The notes under the pieces are model-generated. The model did not search any database, was not told where the DNA came from, and was given only the letters and a program-made list of their open reading frames with translations. This document shows, piece by piece, positions 1 through 9,597 of a stretch of 64,000 nt of DNA (positions are counted from its first letter, which is position 1; each line of letters begins with the position of its first letter). This DNA comes from Zhuqueibacter pondensis (GTDB lineage Bacteria; Zhuqueibacterota; Zhuqueibacteria; Zhuqueibacterales; Zhuqueibacteraceae). The stretch lies in the NCBI GenBank assembly GCA_034505955.1, contig JAPDQK010000017.1, positions 36,662-100,661 of the forward strand, in the 5' to 3' direction. The position numbers were made by a program, and so were the translations under genes.

Positions 1-42
1 AATCACAGAAAAAAGTAATGAGCAAGATATCGCGATTTGACG

Positions 43-1617
43 TCAAGGATGAAAAGAATGCGCAAGCCCGGACAGCGACAATACCCTCGGCTTCTTTGAC
101 CCTCGCGCCATATTCGGCACGCGTTTGTCGAATGAGAAATAATTTTCTGCGAATCTCGACAGCCGGACAAAGGGCAGCCCGATGAGGAAATACATCGCCG
201 CGGCCAGGAGGCCGATGCCAAAATAATCGTAATAGGTCGAGGCCAGCTGGCCGTATACTTTCGTCAGTTCGACCATGGTAATCACCGAGACCAGCGAGGA
301 ATCCTTCAACAGCGCGATGAAGTCGTTGGTAACCGGCGGGATCACCAATCGCATCGCTTGTGGCACGATGATATGGCGGAGAGCTTGCAAGCGGGTCATG
401 CCGAGGGCGAGTGCGGCTTCCATCTGGCTGCGCGGAATGGAAAGTATGCCGGCCCGATAATTTTCGGCTTCATAAGCGGCATAATTCAGCCCCAACCCCA
501 ATAGCGCAGCCGTGAACGGTGCCAATTTGATCCCGATATTTGGCAGGCCATAAAAGATGAAAAAAAGCTGAATCAAAAGTGGTGTGCCCCGTGTGACTTC
601 GACGTAGGCAAGCGCAAATTGCGAGAACGGCGGCGGGGTATACAATCGCATCAGGGCAATCAACAAACCGAGCACTACGGCCATCAGCATTGACAGTATG
701 GAAAGCTCGATTGTCGTCAACGCACCTTTGGCCAGGAGTGGTATGTATCCCGCGTACTGGAGAAATCTGTCTTTCCACGTGCGCCTCATGCCAACGGCCT
801 TCATATAGGCATCGTATTCGGTCGGCAATGCCGTTGAGGGCTTTTTGTCATGCAAAAATTCAGCCATTGGTACCGTCCACAATGCCCAGCGCTCGAGAAT
901 TTCGCGCAGCCTGCCGTTTTGTGCCAGTTTTTCCAGCGCCAGGTTGATTTCATCGAGCAACTGCCGGTCTTCCTTGCGCACACCAATGCCATAAGTCATT
1001 TGACTGATCGGCCCGCCGACAAATTTCAATTTGGGATGGCGTTGACCGTAGTACAGGGCAATCGGATAATCCATCAGCACCGCGTCCAGGCGGCCGTTGG
1101 CGAGATCCTCATACGCATTGATCTGGCCCTCATAGCTGCGCACCTCGATGCCGCCCTGCGCTTCCAGAATACGATGCGCGAGCGAGAACTTCAATGTCCC
1201 GACAACTTTCCCTTTGCAGTCCGCCAGCGAATTGATGTCGTATGTATCCTTGCGCACGGTCAATTGCTCATAGGTGAGATAATATGGCTCCGAAAAATTA
1301 ATTTCCGCCTTGCGATCCTCGGTGATTTCGAGGCCATTAACCACCATGTCGTAGTTGCCGCGTTGGAGCCCGGGAATCAGACCGTCCCACTGATTTTGCA
1401 CAAACTCGGGCCGGACATGCAACTCTTCTGCCAGGGCGTTCACGAGGTCCACCTCGAAGCCAATGATCCGACCAGGATCAGCCGGATCTTGAAACGCATA
1501 TGGCGCGCCCCCTTCGGAATCCGCGCCCCAACGCAGTATTTTGGGAGAGGAGGTCTGTGCCCAGGTCGAGGCGGTGATGGAAAACAGGACGATGAGAGAA
1601 ATCAAATATGTGATCAT
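43..1617 (-). CDS. Polar amino-acid ABC transporter, substrate-binding protein fused to permease
   Basis: The protein is 524 residues from the ATG at 1617. Upstream in-frame starts exist, but this one places a signal peptide (MITYLISLIVLFSITASTWAQ region) at the N-terminus, 16 bases after the ATPase gene. Residues about 28-262 form a family-3 periplasmic solute-binding domain (LRWGADSEGGAPYAF, then GFEVDLVNALAEEL). Residues about 290-500 form a His/Glu/Gln-type permease with several membrane helices and the EAA loop EAALALGMTRLQALRH, which contacts the ATPase. Such fusions are known in amino-acid uptake systems and tether the binding domain to the membrane. With the adjacent ATPase it should import a polar amino acid; which one cannot be told. 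The C-terminal tail is basic. Confidence 0.88.
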   Translation of the reverse strand: MITYLISLIVLFSITASTWAQTSSPKILRWGADSEGGAPYAFQDPADPGRIIGFEVDLVNALAEELHVRPEFVQNQWDGLIPGLQRGNYDMVVNGLEITEDRKAEINFSEPYYLTYEQLTVRKDTYDINSLADCKGKVVGTLKFSLAHRILEAQGGIEVRSYEGQINAYEDLANGRLDAVLMDYPIALYYGQRHPKLKFVGGPISQMTYGIGVRKEDRQLLDEINLALEKLAQNGRLREILERWALWTVPMAEFLHDKKPSTALPTEYDAYMKAVGMRRTWKDRFLQYAGYIPLLAKGALTTIELSILSMLMAVVLGLLIALMRLYTPPPFSQFALAYVEVTRGTPLLIQLFFIFYGLPNIGIKLAPFTAALLGLGLNYAAYEAENYRAGILSIPRSQMEAALALGMTRLQALRHIIVPQAMRLVIPPVTNDFIALLKDSSLVSVITMVELTKVYGQLASTYYDYFGIGLLAAAMYFLIGLPFVRLSRFAENYFSFDKRVPNMARGSKKPRVLSLSGLAHSFHP

Positions 1618-1633
1618 GTTGCATTGTTGTGCT

Positions 1634-2407
1634 TTATAGAAACCGTTTGAGAAATCGCCGTGTGCGTTCATCGCGCGGCGAGGAGAACATTTGTTTGGGT
1701 GGCGCCATTTCGACGATCTGGCCGTCCTCGAAATAGACAATCTTGTCTGCAACATCGCGGGCGAACCGCATTTCGTGCGTGACGACGATTTGCGTCATGC
1801 CTTCCTCATGCAATTTTTTCATGACCTGGAGCACCTCTTCCACCAATCCCGGATCGAGGGCGGAGGTCGGCTCATCATAAAGCATCACTTTGGGTGCCAT
1901 GGCCAACGCCCGAGCGATGGCAGCGCGTTGTTGTTGTCCGCCGGAAAGTTGGGAAGGATAATGATGCACGTGGGTAGACAGGCCGACTTTTTCCAACAAT
2001 TCTCGCGCGATTGCCTCGGCCTGCTCGCGTGGAATACCTTTCACGACCAGCGGTGCTTTCATGACATTCTCCAGCGCGGTCAGATGGGGAAAAAGATTGA
2101 AACTTTGGAAGACCATGCCGACATTGAGGCGCAACTGCCGAACCTTGGCATGAAATTCGCCTGTAAGTGGGGAAGGCACCGAGGTACGTTCCAAATTGAT
2201 TCCACCGATGGAGACTTTCCCGCGGTCAAAGATCTCCAAACAATTCAGGCAGCGCAAAAAAGTTGACTTGCCACAACCCGAAGGTCCGATGAGAACGGTC
2301 AACTCCTGGGGTGCAATGTGCAGATCGATGCCTCTGAGTACCGGATGGCCGTGAAACGATTTATGCAAATCCCAAACGTCAACGACCGCACTGTTTTGCT
2401 CTGTCAT
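1634..2407 (-). CDS. Polar amino-acid ABC transporter ATP-binding protein (GlnQ/HisP type)
   Basis: The 257-residue cytoplasmic ATPase energises the permease encoded just downstream. Visible motifs are Walker A GPSGCGKST, the Q-loop region VGMVFQSFNLFPHLT, signature LSGGQQQRAAIARALA, Walker B VMLYDEPTSALDP and switch His in VVTHEMRFARD. The Q-loop/FNLFPHLT pattern is typical of the polar amino-acid transport ATPase family (GlnQ, HisP, ArtP), and full length matches it. The gap to the fused permease gene is 16 bases, so the two genes are surely co-transcribed and encode one importer. Confidence 0.92.
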   Translation of the reverse strand: MTEQNSAVVDVWDLHKSFHGHPVLRGIDLHIAPQELTVLIGPSGCGKSTFLRCLNCLEIFDRGKVSIGGINLERTSVPSPLTGEFHAKVRQLRLNVGMVFQSFNLFPHLTALENVMKAPLVVKGIPREQAEAIARELLEKVGLSTHVHHYPSQLSGGQQQRAAIARALAMAPKVMLYDEPTSALDPGLVEEVLQVMKKLHEEGMTQIVVTHEMRFARDVADKIVYFEDGQIVEMAPPKQMFSSPRDERTRRFLKRFL

Positions 2408-2442
2408 CGAATTTTACCCGAAACAATGAAAGTTCCTCGAGG

Positions 2443-3012
2443 TTATCGTTGGCAATAATGAGGAAAGCGGTGCTGCAGCTCGGCAAATATTTGTTTTGCT
2501 TCAGCCTCATCGATTTGGCTGCACAACTGAACAATTTTGGTTCCGTAATCAAAGCAAATTCGCCCATCCTCAAAAGCTGAAAAGTTGGTGGCTGCGAACC
2601 ACCAATCCTGCGGATCGTGGGCGGCAGGCGACAGGCGCAGATTTTTGATATGCTGCGCGTGATATTCTTTGGAAGTTCCCAAACCAAGCACTTGGTGGCG
2701 CACGGTGATCGTGGAGCTCGTCACGGTTATGATTTCCTTGCCGGCTAGTTGCCATAGCAGCGCACGCAAAATTGAAGCGCCTCCGGCTGCAAGTGCCGTC
2801 AAAAAAAGCAACAGGAGCAAATTATTGACGCTGGCCAGGCCTGCTTCCTCGTCCCACAGCATGAGCAGGAAAATGGCCGCCATGACAAAAAACACGAGTC
2901 CGAAACCCATGAAGTAAAGCTGATGTTTCATCCTGAGATTGGGAATGGTTATGGTGAACGATGAATCCGTTTCATCAAACGCATGAGGTGATGACGGTGA
3001 ACGGTCTGCCAT
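2443..3012 (-). CDS. Hypothetical membrane protein with two N-terminal helices
   Basis: The protein is 189 residues if started at the ATG at 3012, which leaves 25 bases to the AhpD-like gene; a longer reading would run into that gene. Two hydrophobic helices are visible at about residues 32-53 and 62-85, followed by a roughly 100-residue soluble domain of alternating beta strands (EIITVTSSTITVRHQVLG). This resembles small membrane proteins with a PH-like domain, but I do not recognise the family with confidence. It sits in the same run as the AhpD-like gene and the amino-acid transporter. Function unknown. Confidence 0.6.
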   Translation of the reverse strand: MADRSPSSPHAFDETDSSFTITIPNLRMKHQLYFMGFGLVFFVMAAIFLLMLWDEEAGLASVNNLLLLLFLTALAAGGASILRALLWQLAGKEIITVTSSTITVRHQVLGLGTSKEYHAQHIKNLRLSPAAHDPQDWWFAATNFSAFEDGRICFDYGTKIVQLCSQIDEAEAKQIFAELQHRFPHYCQR

Positions 3013-3037
3013 GACAATTCCAAAAAGAATTTGGGAT

Positions 3038-3394
3038 TCACTCTTTTTCCGCGAATAATTCGTCGAGCATGTCAAAGGCGTAGCGCAAATGGGGAATGAC
3101 AATCGAGCCGCCGATAATCAGCGCAATATTCATCGCCTCGTGCAATTCTTCGCGCGTTACGCCCTCGGCAACACAGCGATCAAGATGATAAAAAATGCAG
3201 TCATTACAGCGCAGGACCATGCTGCCGACCAAGCCCATCAGTTCCTTGTATTTGACCGGAATTTTGCCTTCGACATATGCCTTGTTGTCGAGTGCGAAAA
3301 ATTTCTGAAAATCCTTGAAACCGGAATTCAGAATTTTTTCATTCATGTCGAGGCGATATTTGCGCGTCTTGGTGATCTTCGTTTCCATGCCCAT
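3038..3394 (-). CDS. Carboxymuconolactone decarboxylase / AhpD-like protein
   Basis: The 118-residue protein has the AhpD/CMD core: a helical bundle with the redox motif CNDCIFYH (CxxC followed by His three residues later) at about residues 62-69 and a GGSIVIPHLRYA helix near the C-terminus. Members of this family are small alpha-helical proteins acting as alkylhydroperoxidases or as decarboxylases. The CxxCxxxH pattern favours the thiol peroxidase or disulfide-reductase type rather than a true decarboxylase. Size is usual for a single-domain member. Substrate unknown. It lies 25 bases upstream of the small membrane protein gene. Confidence 0.82.
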   Translation of the reverse strand: MGMETKITKTRKYRLDMNEKILNSGFKDFQKFFALDNKAYVEGKIPVKYKELMGLVGSMVLRCNDCIFYHLDRCVAEGVTREELHEAMNIALIIGGSIVIPHLRYAFDMLDELFAEKE

Positions 3395-3554
3395 CTCCGA
3401 AAGTGAACAACAATTTGCGGGGCAAGTCCATCAGAGTAACAATGTCACGGTTCCCTGCGATTCACGTTTACGCCCATGACAGGGGCCTTGCAGGCAAAAT
3501 TTTGGATAATTTAAGGAGTTCAAATTCCAAAATCAAGCAAATGTCTTGCTCCGG

Positions 3555-4217
3555 TCATCGCGATTTTTGTTGATTGCGGACTTTGGCCACCAGCCGGTTA
3601 TATTCCTCCATGGTATCAATATCCTCCAAAACGCTTGCGGTTGGCATTTCCACTTCCAGAACCGCTTCCGGATGGCGCGCCAAAATGGATTTACCTCCGA
3701 CATCTCCCCGCAGCCTAATCATTTCGTGACGATAACACAGATCGAAAATAACCGGATTACCACGTTGCCCGGAAAAAGTTGGTACCACAATTGCGCCGTG
3801 CGGCTCCCTGTCCCTGGTTTTAAGAGGAAGCTCAGCGGCTTTTTTCGTCTCCAAGAAAGCCATGATGAGAAGATTCAATTCTGCCGGTTCGATAAGCGGA
3901 AGGTCGGCAAGAGAGATCATGACCCCGCCAACTTCGGGGGTAACTGTCGCTATTCCCGCCTGAATTGAGCTTGCCATGCCACAACGATAATCAGGGTTGT
4001 AAACAAAGCGCAACGGTCGCTGGCCGAGAGCCTGCCGTACCGCTTCTGCTTCATAACCGAGCACAACGATGACTTCATCGACATTCGCGCACAGAATGGC
4101 ATCAACGGCGCATTCCACAACCGTTGTCCCGCCAAATGGCAGTAACAATTTATTTGGGCTGGCCAGGCGCCTGGATTCCCCGGCGGCCAGCACAAGAGCG
4201 GCGATTTTGATCTTCAT
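3555..4217 (-). CDS. MobA-like NTP transferase (molybdenum cofactor cytidylyl/guanylyltransferase family)
   Basis: The protein is about 220 residues from the ATG at 4217; an in-frame ATG at 4229 adds four residues. It carries the nucleotidyltransferase signature LVLAAGESRRLASPNKLLLP near the N-terminus (nucleotide binding, LAAGxSxRxGxxK form) and an Asp-containing metal motif SLADLPLI. The C-terminal motif EDIDTMEEYNRL is typical of MocA/MobA-like enzymes. These enzymes attach CMP or GMP to molybdopterin, but the same fold also serves other small substrates. No molybdenum cofactor genes are near, so the acceptor is uncertain. Confidence 0.8.
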   Translation of the reverse strand: MKIKIAALVLAAGESRRLASPNKLLLPFGGTTVVECAVDAILCANVDEVIVVLGYEAEAVRQALGQRPLRFVYNPDYRCGMASSIQAGIATVTPEVGGVMISLADLPLIEPAELNLLIMAFLETKKAAELPLKTRDREPHGAIVVPTFSGQRGNPVIFDLCYRHEMIRLRGDVGGKSILARHPEAVLEVEMPTASVLEDIDTMEEYNRLVAKVRNQQKSR

Positions 4218-4235
4218 GCCGGAGACCATGATCAG

Positions 4236-4720
4236 TTAGCCTGCTCCTCGAAATTTTCCCGCAAACGGATATCCTCGGATGAACGGCACGGCTTCATCGC
4301 CGGCACGAGTACCGACATTTTGCACCTCGATGCTGATTTGAACGTTCTCATTGGCACCAACCTGCTTCGGCATGATTTGCAAATTGCGTACTTAAATTGC
4401 GTGCAGCTCAATCCGTGACCGATCGGGAATTGCGGCTTGCCGCTGATATTCACATAATCATAACCACGACCCGAAGGTTTGACGTTGTAATACAGCGGCA
4501 CTTGCTCGACACGCTGCGGAAAGGTGATCGGCAATTTTCCGCCGGGATTGTAATCGCCAAAACGCACATCGGAGATGACGCTGCCACCTTCTTCTCCGGC
4601 GTACCATGCCTCGACAATCGCTGGAACGCGGTTAATCCAGTTGCGCATGGTCACCGCACTGCCGGTCACGAGTACCACGACAGTCGCGGCCACGGCTTTG
4701 ATCATCTGGGTGCTTTTCAA
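4236..4720 (-). pseudogene. Decayed GH3 glycosidase fragment (C-terminal part, frameshifted)
   Basis: An open frame of 162 codons (TTG at 4720) matches only the late part of a family-3 glycoside hydrolase: VVVLVTGSAVTMRNW, VEAWYAGEEGG, FGDYNPGGKLPITFP and FPIGHGLS. After FKYA the frame turns to nonsense (ICKSCRSR). Near 4384 a one-base shift restores GH3-like sequence, NLQIMPKQVGANENV then VQNVGTRAGDEAV, up to a stop at 4236. The catalytic N-terminal domain is absent. The fragment begins at a TTGA overlap with the stop of the S9 peptidase gene. It is therefore 5'-truncated and frameshifted. It differs clearly from the intact GH3 at 7072-9597, so it is not a recent copy of it. Confidence 0.85.
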
Positions 4721-6936
4721 CGGGCGCTGCCGAACAAGCTCTCCGGGAATTCCTTCTCCAGGAGATGCTGGTAATAAAAGCGATAGTTTTCATTTCGCAA
4801 ATGCGTCCCTTTTGGGCCGCCCCAACCATGCCGCTCACCTGGATAAAGCATGAACTCAAAATGCTTGCCCTTATCCTGCAGCGCACTCACCAGTTGAATG
4901 CTGTTCTGCATGTGCACGTTGTCATCCATGGTCCCATGCACGATTCGCAGCAACCCCTTGTACTTGCCTGCGTGCGTCAGTACCGAGCTATTCTTGTAGC
5001 CCTCGGGATTTTCCGCCGGTGTGTCCATATAGCGTTCCGTATAATGGGTATCATACAATTTCCAATCGGTCACCGAGAATAGCGCAATGCCGTGGGTGAA
5101 ATAATCCGCGCCGTAGGTCAATGCCATGCAGGTGACATAGCCGCCATAGCTGCCGCCGGTAATGCAGATTTTGGTGGTGTCGACAAAGGGCCTGGCACGC
5201 AACCATTTCGCCACTTCGATGTAATCATGCATCTCCCACTTGCCGAGATTTCTGTGCATTTGCGCGACGCCGGCTTTACCGAAGTGACCGGAGGCCCGGT
5301 GATCGATTGCAACCTGAATCATGCCCTCCTGCGCGAGCCACTGGGATCTGATTCCCGGCCATGAATCCGAAACCGTGCCGGCATCCGGGCCGCCATAAAC
5401 GCTGATCAGGACCGGATATTTTTTATTCGCGTCAAAGTTGAGCGGCAATGTCCACAGCACCGGCAGGTGGTAACCATCCGGCGTCGGCACGCGAAACAGT
5501 TCCGTTTTCGCCAGTTCATACTCGGCAAATTTTTCGGTCTTGCTGTCGCCCAGTTCCTTGATCACAGCGCCGGTGTTCTGGCACAGCGCCATCTTGGGCG
5601 GTGTCGCGAGATTCGAGTACGTCGTAATGAAATACGTGCCGGCCGGCGAGAGCCGGGTGTTGTGCGTAAAATCGCCGAAGGTCAGGCGCGTGAGCTCCTT
5701 GCCATTCAGCTTCACGCGATACAAATCCGTTCGCGTGGTAGCTTCCTTCCTGGCGGTGAAATAAACGTGCCGGTTCTTCTCGTCGACTTGCACAACTCCT
5801 GTAACCGCCCATTTACCCTGCGTGATTCTGTTTTTGAGCTTCCCGTCGCTCCCGTGCCAATAAAGATGGCTCCAACCGTCCTTGTCGCTCTTGACCAGGA
5901 AGCTTTGGTCACGCAGAAAATGAATCGACTCAAACCATTCCACCCAAGAATTCTGTGTTTCGGCGTAAATTTCCTTTTTCGTTCCAGTTGCCGGATCTAT
6001 CGCATAGATCTTCAGCGTGTCCTGGCCGCGATTCATCCATTGCACGAGAAGCTGTTTGCCGTCGGGCGTCCAAAAAGGTGTGCCGAAATATTGGTCGTGT
6101 TTCTCATTGAAATCTGCCCACACCACTTTCCCGCCGCTCACCGGCACAATCCCGATCCGCACTTCCGGATTGGGATCGCCGACTTTCGGATAGCGTGTGT
6201 TTTCGAGCGTGCCGTGCACGCCGTCGGCATTATACAGTGGAAACACCGGTACATTGGAATCGTCAAAGCGATAGAACGCCAGGTTCTTGCTGTCCGGCGA
6301 CCACCAGAAGGCGCGGTAGCGCGTCGGCCTGCCGAGAATCTCTTCATAATAAACCCACGATGCCCAGCCATTGTACACTACCTCCGTCCCGTCCGTGGTG
6401 TACTGATTTTCCTTTCCGGTGTTTACTTCAATGGAGAACAAATTATTGTCGCGCGTGAAAGCAACGTAATTGCCATCCGGCGACAGGGTGGGATTTTTCT
6501 CTTCAGCGACAGTTTGGGTGAGCCGTTTGAATTCCTTTTTCTGCGTATCGAGAAAATACAGGTCCTTGTCCTTGACATAAATGAGCCTGGTGTAACCCTC
6601 ATTATATGACGCCGGATTGGCAACGGTGATGCCGCTATCCACCACCGCCGCATGTTGCTCCAAATCGCGATAAACTTTCTCCTCACCACTGACGACATCG
6701 ATTGCGTAAACTTTCGCGGCCTTGTCGCCATCCTTCTTTTTCATCTCCAGATAATGATTGTCATCCGCCCAGCCGATAATGTTCGGCAAGCTCCTGGTGA
6801 TTCTCGGTTCGGCATTTTTGAAAATCTGTTCAAACGTCAGCCTTTTTTTCTCCTGCGCGTGCAGCGAGAATGCCAGCGCCAATATCGTTGCCACAAACAT
6901 AAAGTGAACCGGCGCTCGAAATTTTGTCAATTCCAT
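4717..6936 (-). CDS. Dipeptidyl-peptidase IV family serine peptidase (S9B)
   Basis: The start at 6936 is chosen because AAGGAG lies just upstream and a signal peptide follows (MELTKFRAPVHFMFVATILA, then a cleavage site near SLHAQ); an ATG at 6978 would add 14 residues before it. The exported protein is 739 residues. Residues about 30-480 are the beta-propeller domain and the rest is an alpha/beta hydrolase. The catalytic triad is visible: Ser596 in GGSYGGY, Asp672 in HGTMDDNVH and His703 in GERHGWGG, with spacing as in human DPP-IV. It should remove Xaa-Pro or Xaa-Ala dipeptides from peptides in the periplasm. The following reading frame is a broken glycosidase. Confidence 0.93.
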   Translation of the reverse strand: MELTKFRAPVHFMFVATILALAFSLHAQEKKRLTFEQIFKNAEPRITRSLPNIIGWADDNHYLEMKKKDGDKAAKVYAIDVVSGEEKVYRDLEQHAAVVDSGITVANPASYNEGYTRLIYVKDKDLYFLDTQKKEFKRLTQTVAEEKNPTLSPDGNYVAFTRDNNLFSIEVNTGKENQYTTDGTEVVYNGWASWVYYEEILGRPTRYRAFWWSPDSKNLAFYRFDDSNVPVFPLYNADGVHGTLENTRYPKVGDPNPEVRIGIVPVSGGKVVWADFNEKHDQYFGTPFWTPDGKQLLVQWMNRGQDTLKIYAIDPATGTKKEIYAETQNSWVEWFESIHFLRDQSFLVKSDKDGWSHLYWHGSDGKLKNRITQGKWAVTGVVQVDEKNRHVYFTARKEATTRTDLYRVKLNGKELTRLTFGDFTHNTRLSPAGTYFITTYSNLATPPKMALCQNTGAVIKELGDSKTEKFAEYELAKTELFRVPTPDGYHLPVLWTLPLNFDANKKYPVLISVYGGPDAGTVSDSWPGIRSQWLAQEGMIQVAIDHRASGHFGKAGVAQMHRNLGKWEMHDYIEVAKWLRARPFVDTTKICITGGSYGGYVTCMALTYGADYFTHGIALFSVTDWKLYDTHYTERYMDTPAENPEGYKNSSVLTHAGKYKGLLRIVHGTMDDNVHMQNSIQLVSALQDKGKHFEFMLYPGERHGWGGPKGTHLRNENYRFYYQHLLEKEFPESLFGSAR

Positions 6937-7071
6937 TGCATTTCTCCTTACTTTGGTGGAATGGATACTGTGGCACATTACTTTTCAAATGTCACTGTCC
7001 AGGCGGGCATTCTTTACCCAGATTCCAAAACCCGGCTTGTAAACAAAGGTGAAAGTCTTTTTGTTTTCTCC

Positions 7072-9597
7072 CTACTTGAGGTAAAAACTTTGTTGAAATC
7101 TGATATGACGGGATGAGCTGCCAATCAACACTTGAAACTCGCCGGGCTCAGCCACCCAGGCCCGTTGATTTGGATCATAAAAAGAAAGCGCGCTCTCGTC
7201 CAGTTCAAAATTGACTTTCCTGGTTTCGCCCGGTTTCAACCAAACCCGGTCAAATGCTTTCAATTCCTTCGGCGGCCTCTCGACGCGACAGCGAACATCA
7301 CGAATGTAGAGCTGGGCAATTTCGGTGCCGGCGTGTTTGCCGGTGTTGGTAATCTCGAATTCGATCGTTACCTTTTGGCCTTTGGTGATTTGCCCGGGCG
7401 TGACTCTCAGGTTTTTATATTCGAACGTCGTGTACGACAGACCAAAACCGAATGGGAAAAGCGGCTCGATATTGTTTTGGTCGAAGTGCCGGTAGCCGAC
7501 AAAGATTCCTTCGGAATATTTCACCCGTTTGTCATGATCTGTGTCGTAGTAGGAATTAAATGTGGCGTTATCTTCCCATCTCTGCTCAAATGAAACTGGC
7601 AATTTTGCCGAGGGATTAACCGCACCAAACAAAATCTCTGCCAATGCGGTGCCCCCTTCCTGGCCGGGATACCAGGCATGCAACAAGCCATCCACTTCAT
7701 CGAGCCATTCCGACATCGCCACATGACCGCCGGCGGTCAATATCACGATGGTCTGCCTGCTGACTTTGGCCACTTCATGGAGCAGGGCCACTTGTTCTTC
7801 CGGCAGATTGAAGGGTCGATCAAAACCCTCACTTTCGGTATCCGCATTGAAACCCAGACACGCCACCGTCACGTCCGCCTTCGATGCCAACCTGACGGCT
7901 TCGAGTTTTTCGGGATCGATTTTCTGGCGATAGCCCAAACCGATTTCCGCATAGCCACCGTGTTCATAGTATTCGAGCATAATGTCATACAGTTGATTCG
8001 CTTGCAGCGACAGCACGATCTTCCTGACAGTTGCAGGCTGATCACGCCAATTATCAATCACCAACTGGCGGTCGAGGTACAAGCGATAGCCGTCATCCCC
8101 TCGCACAAAGAACTCATAATCTCCGCTTTTTTCTGGCTTGATTTTGCCTGTCCACCGTATGGAAAAACTGTCTGCCGGAAAACCGTTCATCGGTGAGGTG
8201 GTCAGCCATTTGAAATCAAGATGTTTGTCTTGACGCGAAAAGGCCGGCGTGCCGGAGAGATTCATGTTGGCAAAATACTCGCCCTTGAGTCCGCTCAACA
8301 TGGCGCCCTGTTCGGTAATCGTGAGAAATCTCGAGCTGCCGAAGATTTCGCTAAAATCGGCGGCGATACCAGCACTGTAAAACACTTTCACATTGTTACC
8401 CGCGAGATTGATGATGCCCTCCAGCGGGCTTACGGCACGAAATGGCTGAACCCTTGAGCTGCCTCCCCCGCCGGTCACTGCCGGATGGGCGTTGGGCCCG
8501 ACCACGGCAATCGAAGAGATTTTGCTGCGATCAAGCGGAAGCACATTGTTTTTATTCTTGAGCAGCACGATGCTTTCACGAGCAGCCTGTAACGCCACGA
8601 ATCGAGAATCGGGGTTGTACAGCGGCAGCGAGGCATCGGTTTGTTCACGGTCAAAAAATCCCATCCGAAACATCACCCGCAACATGCGGCGGATTTTATC
8701 ATCAATCGTGGCAACCTTCACTTTGCCTTCCTGGAGCGCGGGCAGCAGATTTTTGCGGTTCATGAAGGCGCCGGAAGGCATTTCCAAATCCAAACCGGCG
8801 TTGGCCGCCGCAACTCCATCCCAGGTCGAGACCCAGTCCGACATGACGATGCCATCAAATTTCCAGTCGTCCTTGAGAATATCTTTGATGAGATGTTCAT
8901 TCTGCGAACAATGGACGCCGTTGACCAGATTATAAGCCGTCATCACCGCGCCGATGTGCGCCTCTTCCACGGCTGCCCGGAACGCCGGAAGATAGATTTC
9001 ACGCAACGTGCGCTCATCCACGTCAGAGCTGACGGTGTAACGATCATACTCCTGATTGTTGGCGGCATAATGTTTGGCGGTTGCGACCACCCCCTCACTT
9101 TGCACGCCATTGACGTAGGCCACGACCATGCGGCTGGCAAGGTAAGGATCTTCGCCATAGTATTCGAAATTTCGTCCGCACATCGGCGCGCGATAGATAT
9201 TCACGCCGGGGGCAAGGATGATATGCACACCTTTGGAACGACATTCTTTGCCGACAGCCCGGCCAAATGCGCGGACTAAATCGACATTCCAGGTAGCGGC
9301 AAACGCGATCCCTGCCGGGAAAGCGGTGGCCGGACCATAATTTCGCACTCCCAGCGGGCCATCGGACATTTTGATCATGGGAATGCCGAGGCGCTCATTG
9401 GGCCGGATGTAAAAATCATTATAGCCGCCGATCATGTCGATCTTTTCTTCGAGCGTCATTCTGGCGAGCAAATCGTCCACGCGTTGTTCAACCGGCGCAT
9501 TTGAATTTTTATAAAGCGGCGAATCCTGGGCTTGAAGAGAGCCGCATGAAAGAAATAAACTGATGAAAAGGAGAGTTGAACATGACAGCGTTTTCAT
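7072..9597 (-). CDS. Glycoside hydrolase family 3 beta-glycosidase with PA14 insert
   Basis: The 841-residue exported enzyme has a signal peptide (MKTLSCSTLLFISLFLSCGS then LQAQ). The N-terminal TIM-barrel domain spans about residues 45-330, with nucleophile Asp254 in IVMSDWVSTWDG and the substrate-binding AKHYAANNQE stretch. The second domain is interrupted at about residues 435-560 by a PA14 module (GLKGEYFANMNLSG to GGYAEIGLGY), then resumes (WYPGQEGGTALAEILFG, FPFGFGLSYTTFEY). A fibronectin-III-like domain ends the protein. PA14-bearing GH3 enzymes are beta-glucosidases or related; the exact sugar is not predictable. It lies about 135 bases upstream of the S9 peptidase gene on the same strand, so joint export and catabolism is plausible. 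Confidence 0.93.
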   Translation of the reverse strand: MKTLSCSTLLFISLFLSCGSLQAQDSPLYKNSNAPVEQRVDDLLARMTLEEKIDMIGGYNDFYIRPNERLGIPMIKMSDGPLGVRNYGPATAFPAGIAFAATWNVDLVRAFGRAVGKECRSKGVHIILAPGVNIYRAPMCGRNFEYYGEDPYLASRMVVAYVNGVQSEGVVATAKHYAANNQEYDRYTVSSDVDERTLREIYLPAFRAAVEEAHIGAVMTAYNLVNGVHCSQNEHLIKDILKDDWKFDGIVMSDWVSTWDGVAAANAGLDLEMPSGAFMNRKNLLPALQEGKVKVATIDDKIRRMLRVMFRMGFFDREQTDASLPLYNPDSRFVALQAARESIVLLKNKNNVLPLDRSKISSIAVVGPNAHPAVTGGGGSSRVQPFRAVSPLEGIINLAGNNVKVFYSAGIAADFSEIFGSSRFLTITEQGAMLSGLKGEYFANMNLSGTPAFSRQDKHLDFKWLTTSPMNGFPADSFSIRWTGKIKPEKSGDYEFFVRGDDGYRLYLDRQLVIDNWRDQPATVRKIVLSLQANQLYDIMLEYYEHGGYAEIGLGYRQKIDPEKLEAVRLASKADVTVACLGFNADTESEGFDRPFNLPEEQVALLHEVAKVSRQTIVILTAGGHVAMSEWLDEVDGLLHAWYPGQEGGTALAEILFGAVNPSAKLPVSFEQRWEDNATFNSYYDTDHDKRVKYSEGIFVGYRHFDQNNIEPLFPFGFGLSYTTFEYKNLRVTPGQITKGQKVTIEFEITNTGKHAGTEIAQLYIRDVRCRVERPPKELKAFDRVWLKPGETRKVNFELDESALSFYDPNQRAWVAEPGEFQVLIGSSSRHIRFQQSFYLK

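Noticed and set aside
850..1650. 266-codon open frame on the plus strand
   Set aside because: It is the antisense of the amino-acid transporter gene, with a composition unlike a real protein.
5467..6609. 380-codon plus-strand open frame
   Set aside because: It is antisense to the DPP-IV peptidase, whose triad and signal peptide fix the true strand.
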